Positions 36,701-46,008 of a stretch of 64,000 bases of DNA are shown one piece after another. Numbering within the stretch: position 1 is the first letter of the stretch; every line of letters starts with the position of its first letter. The notes beneath the pieces were generated by a model. It was not told the DNA's origin. It did no database searches and saw nothing but the letters and a program-made list of their open reading frames with translations. The position numbers and the translations under genes are program-made. Where the stretch lies: contig NC_065408.1 in the NCBI RefSeq assembly GCF_024362695.1, positions 14,012,001-14,076,000 of the forward strand, given 5' to 3'. This stretch comes from Pectinophora gossypiella (Eukaryota; Arthropoda; Insecta; Lepidoptera; Gelechiidae).

Positions 36701-39700
36701 ACACAGTGAGTGCGGTTTGTCGTAGTGAGTTTCGTGCGAGTTCAGATGGTTCCGAACATTCCGGTATCAAAAACATAAACAAGCGGCAGAGAAAGAGGGT
36801 AGAAAATTATGGATCTACCTACTCCACTCCAATCTCATCAGTCATCCCGTGATCATGGCACTTGCAACAGTGTCGAAATATCGGGAGTCTCATATCCCCA
36901 TTTAAACGCGGTAAGAACCCGTTATTATGTGCTTTAATTATGATAATAACCGCGTAAACTTAAAACAATGTATAGTTTATATCAAGTGGAATTTTCCGTC
37001 GGAAAATTCATGTTTCGATTGTTTTTTAAATTATTTTCAGCTATACTTTTGCGAGGGAAAATTTTATCTACCTTGAGTATGCGATGCAATGTTACTAGCA
37101 TCTTGTATAGATATACGTACCTGATGGTGTTGGCGGCGAACTCCATCTTATCGTGCAGTTGGGCCAGCAGCTGGCTGAGCTCGCTCCACGCCGCCTCCAC
37201 GTGCCGCGACTCCAGCGCACGACGCTCGTACGCTTCGCGGCGCTCCTGTTACAACATACATACATAGCATCACGCCTACAGCCCCGAAAGGGTAGGTAGA
37301 CGTGCATAGTATATAGGTTGGTTGACATCGTACTGAATACTGAGGATTCAGACAATGATTCTGAGTTGATATCAAGTGGACATCATAGAAAAAGGTGATA
37401 AAATGTCGGACTAATTATTACGTTTTTCTCGATTAAAATTCATAAATAAGTTAAAATAGAAAAAAGAAAATGTTTTCCGTTAGTTTTAGATCTGTCTTTA
37501 TTTAGTAATTGGAAGTTCATAATTTATCTTGAACCTAGTATGGTCACGAGCATTAATAATCTACACTTTGGTACCATGTCACATTAACTTAAGTCTCACT
37601 AATGTCAAATATGTTAGTGCGACAGAGTCCTAAAGTGGGTATATTATATTGCTCATGACTGTACACGACTCAATTGGATTTTATGTGCGGATTTGTGATG
37701 GTATACGCACGGGCTCCCCGATGAGGTCGAACGCGTGCTGCAGTATCTTGAAGGCCTCCTCGGCGCCGGGCTGCTGGTTCTTGTCCGGGTGCACCAGGAA
37801 CGCCTGCCGCCGGTAGTACCGCTTGATCTCCTCATCCGTGCAGGACACGCTCACGCCGAGTATGCTGACAATTCAAACACTCTGTTGTTACAAGTTGACG
37901 TACGTAGACAAAAGAGCGGATCTAGCCTGTTACGTAACCGGTACCTTCGCCCGCCTGCTCACACCCGTACGCCGTGACCAGCGTCGTTCCACGAGTTCAA
38001 GTCAGCATAATTAATGGAACAGCCAGCCTGCTGAGCCAGCGCCCGAACGCGATGCGCTGACGTCAATCACGCCACCAAATTGTGACCTCGATTTAGCCAT
38101 AATGTAAAATAGTTAAGTAAAATTCAGTGTAGTCCTAACTTCGGACTCATTCGCACCTAGGTTAGTTAGGTTTAGCTGTAATTTCATTCTAAGTGATTCT
38201 AGTTTCTCTTCTTTACCCTCCGTCTGTCGCTCGCTTAATTAGCCTTTATGCCGGGGGGGTTAAAATTATCGCTCGATGCAACAGTTTGTTACAATCGATA
38301 AGTTTCATTTTTCCCTTACATGCGTGTCATGTGATTTTGTTCGTATTTTGAGAGAACGACATGACTTATTTGGGTTCACATATCGACAAAACGACATAAC
38401 GAGGGATTTTCCAATCGACGTTCCCCAAACACACGATAGATGGCGTTGTTCAGTTTGAACGTAATAATTACTTATTTACCTCTACCTCATTGCTGGGGTA
38501 AGTCCGCCTATCTCCATAGACAATTAGATGAAATTGCAGTGGCCATCCATGACCCAACTTGTCATTTTGAGAACATACATACATAAACTCACGCCCGTAA
38601 TCCCAAATGGGGTGGGCAAATCCACAAGTAATCAAAGACAACTTGCAGCCACTGTTGATACGAAGTCCTAAGATGTATATGATGAACCTTATGGTGATAA
38701 GGGATCAGCCTGTCGCCCATTTTGAGAAAAAGGGAAAAAAATATATACGACCGTTGGGACAAATCAAAAATCCTCAAATGTCTTTAAAACATCTGATTAT
38801 TAAAAAATGCAGTTAAGTATCAACTGTCAACTCTGCGTCTTATAAATTAGGTACTTAAATAACCTACCTATAAGGATCCTTTCCTTTGCAAGCTAGTAGT
38901 CGCTTCATAGCTTCTTCGCCGGTCGCCGGCAAAGGTATGTTAGCGTTCAGTTTAGTTGAGTCATTGCCATTGTCTCCATCTGATTCTGGAAATAAAAAGG
39001 TTTTATTATTACCTACATTCATATCATTTATTTATTATGGTGCATCAACAGCAGTACGTATACAAATACGCATAGGAAAAGTTCCGGTATGCCTGCCAAT
39101 TATAGACGCACACAACACTGTTAAAAGGTTAGGTTAGGATAGGTTAGTGATTATTTAGAAGATATGATTGCATGGGATTAACTGTCTGAGAACTGATATT
39201 AGGCAGCTAAATTACTCAATTGTGTAATAATATTTTATGTTTTTTTTTTAAAGAACATCTAGGGCCCTGTGCCGAGGTCTTGCAGCTTCTTTTCCCCGGC
39301 TTTACAGGTTGTGAGAAGCTGCAGTAGTTTTAGGCGGATGAGACGTTCGTTATGTAAAAATTGACGATTCAAAGTGTAACTATGTTACCTACTGAATAAA
39401 GATATTTTTGAATTTGAGTATAATACCTTGAGATTTGAGTATCTTACCTTTTTTAAACCATTTGAATTTCCTCCAGAATCCGAAGCGAGTGTGTCCGATC
39501 TTGCGGTCGATGTACTGTAGGAACCTGTTGTGGCCGACGCGAGCTATGTACTCCTTGCTGCTCCTCCACACTGCTTGCGAGCTCACGTATGTCTGTGTGA
39601 ACATTGATGTACATCTGGAAACACCATCAATATTTATTTAATAGCTTAATAGTGTTTAATGAATTCAGTAAATAAACAAAGAAAGAAAAATATTTATTTC

Positions 39701-42700
39701 CCCACACAAAAACATTGTACATGACAATTTACTACTTTAAACTGACAGATTTTGTGAAAGGGCTGATGCCTAAACTAAGTTAAAAACTTGTAATATAGGT
39801 CATCAGGCCTTCCCCCGGAATAATACAGCAACATTGAACCTTATTCTATGTGCAGGCATGCAAACAAAAAGGTACTTATATAGTTTATATAATGTGAAAA
39901 TTATTTATATAAAAATCTGACATTAAGGCTCTTTATCAACATGAACATAGCTCTTTATTAAGTTGGACAGAAAGGGTTACAAATGAGGAAGTGCTAGTAA
40001 GAGTAAAGGAAAAGAGACAAATACTGAGAATTATTGAGGACAGAAGAGGCAAGATGATTGGATACCTAATAAGACACGACGAATTTATTAAAAACATCAT
40101 AGAAGGGAAGTTAGAAGGAAAGAGAGGAAAGGGAACACCAAGAAGAGCTTACATGGAACAGATTAAAGAAAAGGTTAACGTCGTGTTTTATAGGGAAGTC
40201 CAGGAATTGGCCTTTGATAGACTGGAATGGAAAATGCGACACCGACAAGAGCGTGGCTATTAAATTGATGATGATGATTAACATGAACATGAGAGACGTA
40301 ACAAAAGTCGCAGATGTGACGAAAACAGTAAGGAGACTAAAATGGCGTTGGACAGGACACATGATAAAGTCTAGAATAAAAAAGTGGACTAAAGACATCA
40401 CAGAAAGGTACCTCAGAGATTGCAAAGGGCGAAAAGGGAGACCAAACAAAAGGTGGGAAGATAATCTACCACAAGGTTGGAGAAAGTCAACAGGCGACAG
40501 ACAGGTGTGTCTTAGATCTAGATATAGAGAATTAATTAACCCTTTCACTGACAGAGATCATGGGTTATTGATGGTTCATAATAGGTAATATGACACCTTG
40601 GGATCGGAACGTCATTAGACGTTCTGTCCTTGAACGTGTTAATAAAGTAAAACTATGTAATAATGTCCGTGAATAAAGGCTATTTTTATTTTATTTTTTA
40701 ACATGAAAGTGTGGATGGATTGTGTAAAGGACTTGTGTCTGAAAGGTGTGAGTAGTAGATGATGACTGAGAGAAATGAATGGAAGAGGAATACAGGTTGT
40801 GCCGACCACACCTAGAGTGGGATAAGGGCAGGAGATGATGTCTGAAATTAAGGCTATTTACACATGAGAACTCAAATGCAATTTCTTAATAAGAAGAGAT
40901 AAAAGGCACAAAGAAAGAGAGGAAGGGGCACACCAAGAAGAGCTTACATGGAACAGATTAAAGAAAAGGTAAACGTCGTGTTTTATAGGAAAGTCAAGGA
41001 ATTGGCCTTTACACACAGGCCGGTACACAGGAGAACTCAATTACAATTTCTTAATAAGAAGAGATAAAAGGCACAAGTTATTTTTACCAGTTTCATTGCA
41101 ATCATGTGATTTGATTTGATGATTTTATGTTTGAGAAGCAAAAGAAAGTGTGATGAGGTGCTGACAGATATGGTTCATTTAAATAGAGCCACCATTGGTG
41201 CAAACTGTAGGGATTATGAGTTAGTCACTAAAATGTAGAGCTCTGGCTAGAATACTCAGTAATAATATGTAATAGCCGCTAAGGAATTAGGGAGCGAGCA
41301 CGGTCTGTCTTTCTCGTTCTGACTTACACATTAGGCAGCACATGGTAATATAGATTTTTATATGGATTATCAGGTATGTGGCTCTCATATGACTTCTCAT
41401 GTTTTGATCTTGTATTTATAACCAAACTATTCTAATAGTATATGGTATTTGCATTACTTGAATCTGCTATTGAAACTATCTTTTTAACTTAAGATGAATA
41501 TTTCAAATATTATTTACAGCATCATTAATGTTAATTTAGAAATTATAGTGGGCAAGTGTAGGAGTATGTAGCATACTCCAAAATCAGAATAAATAATAAA
41601 TTAAATGAAAATATTTGAAAACAAAAATGTAATAAAAAATATTTAGCAAACAAAACATGGAATTTTAATATAAAAAATAATAATTTTGGTCAACCATTGA
41701 TAAGACTGAGATTGCTCATGGGCCCTTTGGTTCAGTGCAGATTAATAGAACAATTTAAAAAAATGTTTTAGGAAAATGTTGTCTTATGAACAGCTGACCA
41801 AGTATCATCAAAAACTTACAGATCAAAGGACAGATGGGCGCTCATGCGACAGATATCAGAGAGCAGGTAGAGGAACCAAATGACAGCCTTCCAGGTCACC
41901 TCCACCCAGTGCTCCAAGTAATTCTGTGCCAGACCCAAGTAACCAGGTTTGTTCCGTCTCAGTTTAATCTGAGCGCCTTTCTTCTTATCCTGCGATGGCT
42001 TGGCCGCCTTATGGTAACTACGGTCCTTCTTTTTCCTAGACTTGGTCTCCGCCTGACCGTCCTGATACGCAAACTGATCACCGTCCTCGTCCAACTTGAA
42101 ATCATCCTCAAATATAGAACCCTTGTCAAAATTCTTAGACTTATTATTATGATCAGATTTCTTCTCCTTTTTCAATGGCTTCTCTGATTGGTTTTCTATG
42201 AAGACAAACTGGCTCTCATTATCATTGTAGCCGGCGTCCTCTTCATTGGTTATGTCATCTAGAGAAGACCATTTGCGAGAAATGTTGCTCCGTTTGTTCT
42301 TTGACTTCTTATTTGGCTTGTGACGTTTGTCAATGTCATCAGTGGTAATATCACCGGACTCACTGCCAGAGGAAATTGTGCTTGTATGAGGTTTCTTTTC
42401 GTTCTTCTGTTTGTTATCATCATGCTTGGGGTTAGCAGGGGGCTTTTCAGGCTTGCTGGGTTTGTTTGCAGGCTTGCTCTCTATGTTTAGTGGCTTTGTT
42501 TTACGTGTAGCTTCTGTTTGAGCATTGTTTTTTGTATTTTTGGCAAGCACATCAGAGTATGTTGGACGCATGGGTTTCACTTCAGCTACAATGCGTTTCT
42601 TGTTGCTTGTGTCAGCTAGAGGACTATTCTCGTTCCTTTTAGGCGAGTTCTCTGGCTTTGCAGTTTGAGTGATTGGCTCCATCACTGGAGACTGATGCAT

Positions 42701-43363
42701 GCTCAAAGTTGGTGCATCAGGGTGATTTAGAGGATAATTCTGACCAAATGGTGAATAGGTCCCTGATGAATTGGGCTCCCAGTTACCTAACACTTCTTTT
42801 AAGAAATTAGACGTCGGCACATTCTGGTTCTCTTGGGTAAATGTGTTGTTTTGTACAGTAGTAGGCTGCTGAACATGCACATTATTGTTCATGGAATATT
42901 CCTGGTTCAAAGTGAACATGTGAGGTGGCTGGGCCGTCTGTAGTGGCATTTCCCTAAGGCCTTGATTGGGATTAAAGAGTTCATACTGACCGTTCATTGG
43001 AAATATCAATTGTTGGTTATTCTCATCGTAAATCACTCTTACTAGCTGTCCATTGCCCAAGTTAAGCATGGCATTGCCGTAATTCTGCCGGTTCCCGCGG
43101 GGCATGTTGTTGAAGGCGACCTTTTCTTCATTGTTTGCAACCGCATCGCCCGCTTGCACGTTGAAGTGTTTGCTCAAGTAAACATCGTTAGGATAATTTG
43201 CGTTCGTGTAAACACTGTTATCATTCATCACACCGGCAGTAGATGAGATTGGGGGCTGTTTCCTCTCATTCAGGCCACCGGGTGCGCAGTTCTCGGCGGT
43301 CTCCGCACGGTAATTCCACTGCATGTCATTGTATATGGGATCATCCTTTGGCGACCTTGCCAT
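30769..43363 (-). CDS. DNAJC14: DnaJ homolog subfamily C member 14-like
   Basis: An ER-membrane J-domain co-chaperone; the vertebrate protein is known in receptor export and as a host factor for some RNA viruses. Exons in transcript order are 43363-41820, 39614-39448, 38985-38868, 37864-37711, 37245-37121, 34351-34249, 33574-33473, 32482-32376 and 30898-30769. All phases agree: 2550 nt, 849 residues. The first exon encodes a long disordered Asn/Gln-rich, then Lys-rich region, and near its end one membrane-like segment (VTWKAVIWFLYLLSDI). The J domain follows (ILGVSVSCTDEEIKRYYRR) with the HPD motif in LVHPDKN. A zinc-ribbon pair (CTNC, CVQC) and the diagnostic GDIWAESSMMG and QITQWASC blocks come next. 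The C-terminus is Ala/Pro then Lys-rich. Several introns are loaded with LINE and Penelope fragments. A further small exon in the 39615-41819 intron cannot be excluded. Confidence 0.92.
31255..31590 (+). mobile_element. LINE 3' end, family D
   Basis: Last codons of a non-LTR reverse transcriptase (VVKQKLYKKGYYEVSDYL, then EDMNAWD and stop near 31369). A 3' UTR follows, ending GTAACTATGTTACCTACTGA and AATAAAGATA. It is 5'-truncated, in DNAJC14 intron 8 sense-opposed. Confidence 0.7.
31610..31900 (-). pseudogene. Jockey/CR1-like LINE C-terminal fragment
   Basis: The minus-strand frame encodes HPYFDIPTIRTKRFASSFI and RTTREWNSLPSSVFP. This is a block I recognise from the C-terminus of non-LTR retrotransposon polyproteins in Lepidoptera. 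Only this end remains, directly beside the plus-strand LINE end at 31255-31590. Confidence 0.7.
32730..32798 (+). repeat. Penelope-like terminal arm, plus orientation
   Basis: Matches the left arm of the element at 36341 (ATAACGGGTTC, TACCGCGTTTAAA, ATGAGACTCCCGATATTTCG). About 69 bp, solitary. Confidence 0.7.
32893..33139 (+). repeat. Interspersed repeat G, copy 2
   Basis: Begins with an (ACAT)n run at 32893-32912, then AAACTCACGCCCGTAATCCC and GTGATAAGGGATCAGCC. Shares most of its length with 38573-38730. Confidence 0.55.
34123..34194 (-). repeat. Penelope-like terminal arm, minus orientation
   Basis: Reverse complement of the arm at 32730-32798 and of the left arm of 36341-36944. Lies in DNAJC14 intron 6, on the other side of exon 33473-33574. 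Confidence 0.7.
34436..35315 (-). pseudogene. Non-LTR retrotransposon ORF2 remnant
   Basis: Two minus-strand frames overlap with a shift. The upstream one has the reverse-transcriptase-like block GLKYNVAKTEMMVF and FKYLGHILTDNRKDDLDI. The downstream one (to about 34552) has KLTLFQAYCQCFYTCQLW and YNDAFRILMRLPRW, typical of the region after the catalytic core. The 3' end is an (AAT)n-rich tail at 34436-34455. The frameshift near 34900-34930 and the missing 5' part make it dead. It sits in DNAJC14 intron 5. Confidence 0.75.
35575..35660 (+). mobile_element. LINE 3' end scrap
   Basis: GGGGGAGGCCTATGCCCAGC, AGTGGGCGTCGTGCGGCTG and a (GATAAT)-like tail form the classic terminus of a lepidopteran RTE-like LINE. 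Immediately upstream (35440-35500) is an inverted scrap of repeat H. Confidence 0.55.
35861..35932 (+). mobile_element. tRNA-like SINE head (second type)
   Basis: A-box-like GGTGGTGTAATGGTTAAAAC and B box GGGTTCAAGTCCC. It differs from the common SINE head. A functional tRNA is unlikely because the acceptor ends do not pair convincingly. Confidence 0.4.
35969..36310. mobile_element. MITE family A, copy 6
   Basis: 342 bp. Left GGTGCTAATTCCTG, right CAGGAATTAACACC, with a perfect 3-bp duplication ATT/ATT. It lies in DNAJC14 intron 5, just before the Penelope-like element. Confidence 0.85.
36341..36944 (+). mobile_element. Compact Penelope-like element with inverted arms
   Basis: Two 145-bp inverted arms (36341-36485 and 36800-36944), nearly identical, enclose about 314 bp. 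The plus-strand frame from about 36490 to 36852 encodes TERHYIPRLVKEAIEIRKHK and FNREDGFKLSSMWNPVV. This matches the end of the GIY-YIG endonuclease domain of Penelope-like retroelements as I remember it. The reverse transcriptase is absent, and the stop codon lies inside the right arm. It is probably a 5'-truncated or internally deleted copy. Confidence 0.75.
37310..37382. repeat. MITE family B fragment
   Basis: Left half only: GACATCGTACTGAATACTGA then TGATATCAAGTGGA. Lies in DNAJC14 intron 4. Confidence 0.45.
37541..37661 (+). mobile_element. MITE family C, copy 3 (internally deleted)
   Basis: 121 bp, ends TGGTCACGAGC and GCTCATGACTG, flanked by TA. About 20 bp shorter than other copies around the central CTTTTTTGACAAATTG. 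Confidence 0.8.
38573..38730 (+). repeat. Interspersed repeat G, copy 3
   Basis: AACTCACGCCCGTAATCCCA, CAACTTGCAGCCACTGTTGA and ATGGTGATAAGGGATCAGCC, as at 32893-33139. Lies in DNAJC14 intron 3. Confidence 0.55.
39140..39418 (+). mobile_element. LINE 3' end, family D, copy 2
   Basis: Starts in the last codons (DYLEDMIAWD, stop) and ends AATAAAGATATTTTTGAA. A close relative of 31330-31590. Lies in DNAJC14 intron 2. Confidence 0.65.
39960..40275 (+). pseudogene. RTE-like LINE C-terminal fragment, family 1
   Basis: The frame encodes KEKRQILRIIEDRRGKMIGY, RRAYMEQIKEKVNVV and a terminal HRQERGY with stop, then a (GAT)n-type 3' end. This is the end of an endonuclease/reverse transcriptase polyprotein. 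Lies in DNAJC14 intron 1. Confidence 0.75.
40285..40620 (+). pseudogene. RTE-like LINE C-terminal fragment, family 2
   Basis: Encodes DVTKTVRRLKWRWTGHM, TKDITERYLRDCKGRKGRP and NKRWEDNLPQGW, a different LINE family from its neighbour. The 3' part reads into AT-rich sequence. Confidence 0.75.
40690..40850 (+). mobile_element. LINE 3' end fragment, family 3
   Basis: VWMDCVKDLCLKGVSS-type residues and the tail GCCGACCACACC, TGGGATAAGGGCAGGAGATG. The same type of end occurs at 62660-62830 with 63060-63130. Confidence 0.5.
40866..41076. repeat. RTE scrap between 46-bp direct repeats
   Basis: The direct repeats 40866-40911 and 41031-41076 differ at two positions. They flank 119 bp of family 1 LINE coding sequence (RRAYMEQIKEKVNVV). 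Confidence 0.8.
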
Positions 43364-44423
43364 GTTTGGTTACGTTTCTCCGGACACAACCGTTCGGTTA
43401 GCGACTACAAAAGAAGTACGTTCAACTCAGAGATTTAACATTTTACTGTTTAGTGAATTAAATACGAAAACAAGCTGATAATAACGTGGATTTTATCTTT
43501 ATTGACGATTTGACGCTTTTCTTTTTCACTCATTTTTCGACCACAGACGAAAAATCTAGTTTATGTTTTCTGGCTTTGGATAAAGGGACGAATGAAACAC
43601 AAAATTATTCCAAGTATTTAACAAACTGTGAAGTTTTAAAATAATTGTGAAAGTAACTTACCCAGTCTATAGTAGTTATTAACGACATAATAACAATTAT
43701 TTAGTTTTGTCTTTAATTATCTGTAAATAGATAAATTATTGGTGAGCAAAGTTCTAGCAACCCCAGCCAAAAACTAACCGACAAAAGTTCATGCGGGTTG
43801 ACAAAATGAGATCTAGTAACTAATGTATGGGTTTTGACATTAGAATAAAACGAAATGTTTGCTGCTAGCGCCACCATTTACTGCAAATTTAAGTTTGTCA
43901 ACTTATATTTTTAACTTGTTCTTAACCTGCTTTATAAAAGAAAGAGGTTTTTTCATTTTATTTTTCATTTTTCATCCAGTACCCAATTCCAGTACCACGC
44001 TGTTGCTACCACAAACTTCAATACATATTTTTTTTAGGGATATAGACTGCGTGAAGTTGAATTTAGCATTTAATAGTTTTTACCCGACTGCCAAAGGAGA
44101 AGGGTAATGTATTTCAAGTGTATGTGTGTATGATATACCTATGTCTGTTTCTTTGTGGCTTCCTGTAACCACCAATCGGGGAACCCGGTTAATTGAGTAT
44201 TGATGGAGCATACTCCACCACGCTGCTCAACATGGTGTTAATAAAAAAGTTTTAAGTGGTAGCTTAGGTAGGTAGCCACTTTTGATACTTAGGTAATGAT
44301 GACAGTGCGGTAACAGCGCAACGTCCATACATTTTGTTGTTGGTTATGATTCTGACTGCGACGAACCTTCAAAAATCGAAGATCTACCCATCAGGTATTT
44401 GTATACTTATACAGACATCATAA

Positions 44424-44850
44424 TGTTAGTAACATCGTAACGAATACTAAGGGGGATGATTTTCCGTAGCAAAAAACATGAGTTTTTTTTTTAATTCTAT
44501 ACTTTTGCGATGGAAAATTCCACTTCAACGGCCTCCATGGTCCAGTGGTTGAGCGTTGAGCTCACGATCCGGAGGTCCTGGGTTTGAATCCCGGTGGGGA
44601 CATATCACAAAAATCGCTTTTTGATCCCTAGTTTGGTTAGGACATTACAGGCTGATCATATGATTGTCCGAAAGTAAGACGATCCTTGCTTCGGAAGGTA
44701 CGTTAAGCCGTTGGTCCCGGTTACTACTCACAAATGTATGTACGTAGTCGTTACATGAGTCATGTCAGGGGCATGTCAGGGGCATTTGGCGGCTCAATAG
44801 TAACCCTGTCACCAGGGTTGTGAGGTAGCACAACCCACACGATAGAAGAA
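44424..44850 (+). mobile_element. MITE B half joined to a full tRNA-derived SINE
   Basis: 44424-44525 is family B (GTTAGTAACATCGTAACGAA). The SINE then runs from TGGTCCAGTGGTTGAGCG and the B-box-like GGGTTTGAATCCC to ACCCACACGATAGAAGAAG. This SINE copy has a small tandem repeat of CATGTCAGGGG. Confidence 0.7.
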
Positions 44851-44859
44851 GACTAATAT

Positions 44860-45060
44860 TAACTCAAAATAATGAGCTGAATCATCAGTGCAGCATTGTC
44901 CATACTACTTTTTAGAGAAAAATAGGGCAATGGTTTCCCTCTTGCCTTCCGCCCCGCAGTACTCTGTCTGACGCAAGTGGGATGGCGCCCAGAGTAGTAG
45001 TGGAACAAAGCCATACTAGGACTCCTGTCCTCCGCCTCCGCACTTACACACCGTATTTTA
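44860..45060 (-). mobile_element. LINE C-terminal scrap, minus strand
   Basis: Inverted match to 60840-60965: GGGCGCCATCCCACT, GCGGGGCGGAAGGCAAGAGG and CCCTATTTTT. Confidence 0.5.
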
Positions 45061-45927
45061 GTCTTTTTTAAAATTATTTTCAGATCAGAGAGTATACGGA
45101 CACCGGTAGTCAATCTAATTACTTACATCAAATGATATTTGCCAAAAGACCTAATAAATAATAATTTTTATTTTCATTTATGTTATCTTATTTAATTTTA
45201 ATTGTAATTTAAGTTATATTTTTTAGTTTATAATTTTTATATTAATAATTTATGTACCTACATATTTATTATTTTTCTATGGACCTTATTATGGTCCGAA
45301 AATAAAATTATTTGAATTTGATATTTTCATTTATATTTTTACGTTAACGGTAACGATATTGACTTCCGGTGCTCGAAGAACTAACTAGGTCTCTAGGTAT
45401 CTACTATAATATAGAAAAAAATACTTCCTCTCAAGCAAATATAAAACAAAAGTAAGGAAAAAAGGAATGTCTACGAAGGTATTTCCTAAGTTGGGCGTGA
45501 TTGCAGACAATTTTCCATTATAATGAGACCTTAATTGACATGATTAAGGCCTCTAATGATTAATTCAGATAATTTTAGAACAATGTTGTTGTTCTATTGT
45601 ATTTATTCACTCCCCTTGATTGGATTACGTGATCACAATTAACTTGGTATTGCACCTTTCACTGTTACTTTAAATATACTGTCAACGGGTGGTTAATTTT
45701 ATTTCAGTAGCGGCCTCTCTATCGGTCGCAGGTACTTCCTGGCAAAGACTGAAATACTTGATAAACTTTGTCACCACAATTTGTATGTCTGTAAAATTAG
45801 ATAATAAGAAGGTTCAATAAAAAATTGACCATTATTGATCAATCTTTTTTGCGAGTGTAGAAATCCGTTGCGCCCCAAAGAACTGTCTGGGCCGCCGGAT
45901 CAAGGTCACCGTCGTCAAATATTAAAA

Positions 45928-45935
45928 TATAAAAG
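45928..45935 (+). promoter_or_regulatory. TATA box of catalase 1
   Basis: TATAAAAG, 74 nt upstream of the catalase 1 start codon. This predicts transcription start near 45958-45965 and a 5' UTR of about 45-50 nt. Confidence 0.6.
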
Positions 45936-46008
45936 GTTGCGCGGGAAAATAGAACCGTTTGATCGGACGATGCAGTGAAGTGTGGTCACGGATTGGAATT
46001 GTGAAAAA

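Larger units (their letters stand above)
43364..46008. other. DNAJC14 - catalase 1 divergent intergenic region
   Basis: Both promoters should be here. It contains a MITE B half (44424-44530), a SINE (44526-44850) and a minus-strand LINE end (44860-45060). Other parts are AT-rich with no gene seen. Confidence 0.6.

Noticed and set aside
39127..39145. TTAGG-like insect telomere repeats
   Set aside because: Only about three imperfect units, inside an intron.
41834..42187. Plus-strand 117-codon open frame
   Set aside because: It lies antisense to the first DNAJC14 exon and shows no family resemblance.
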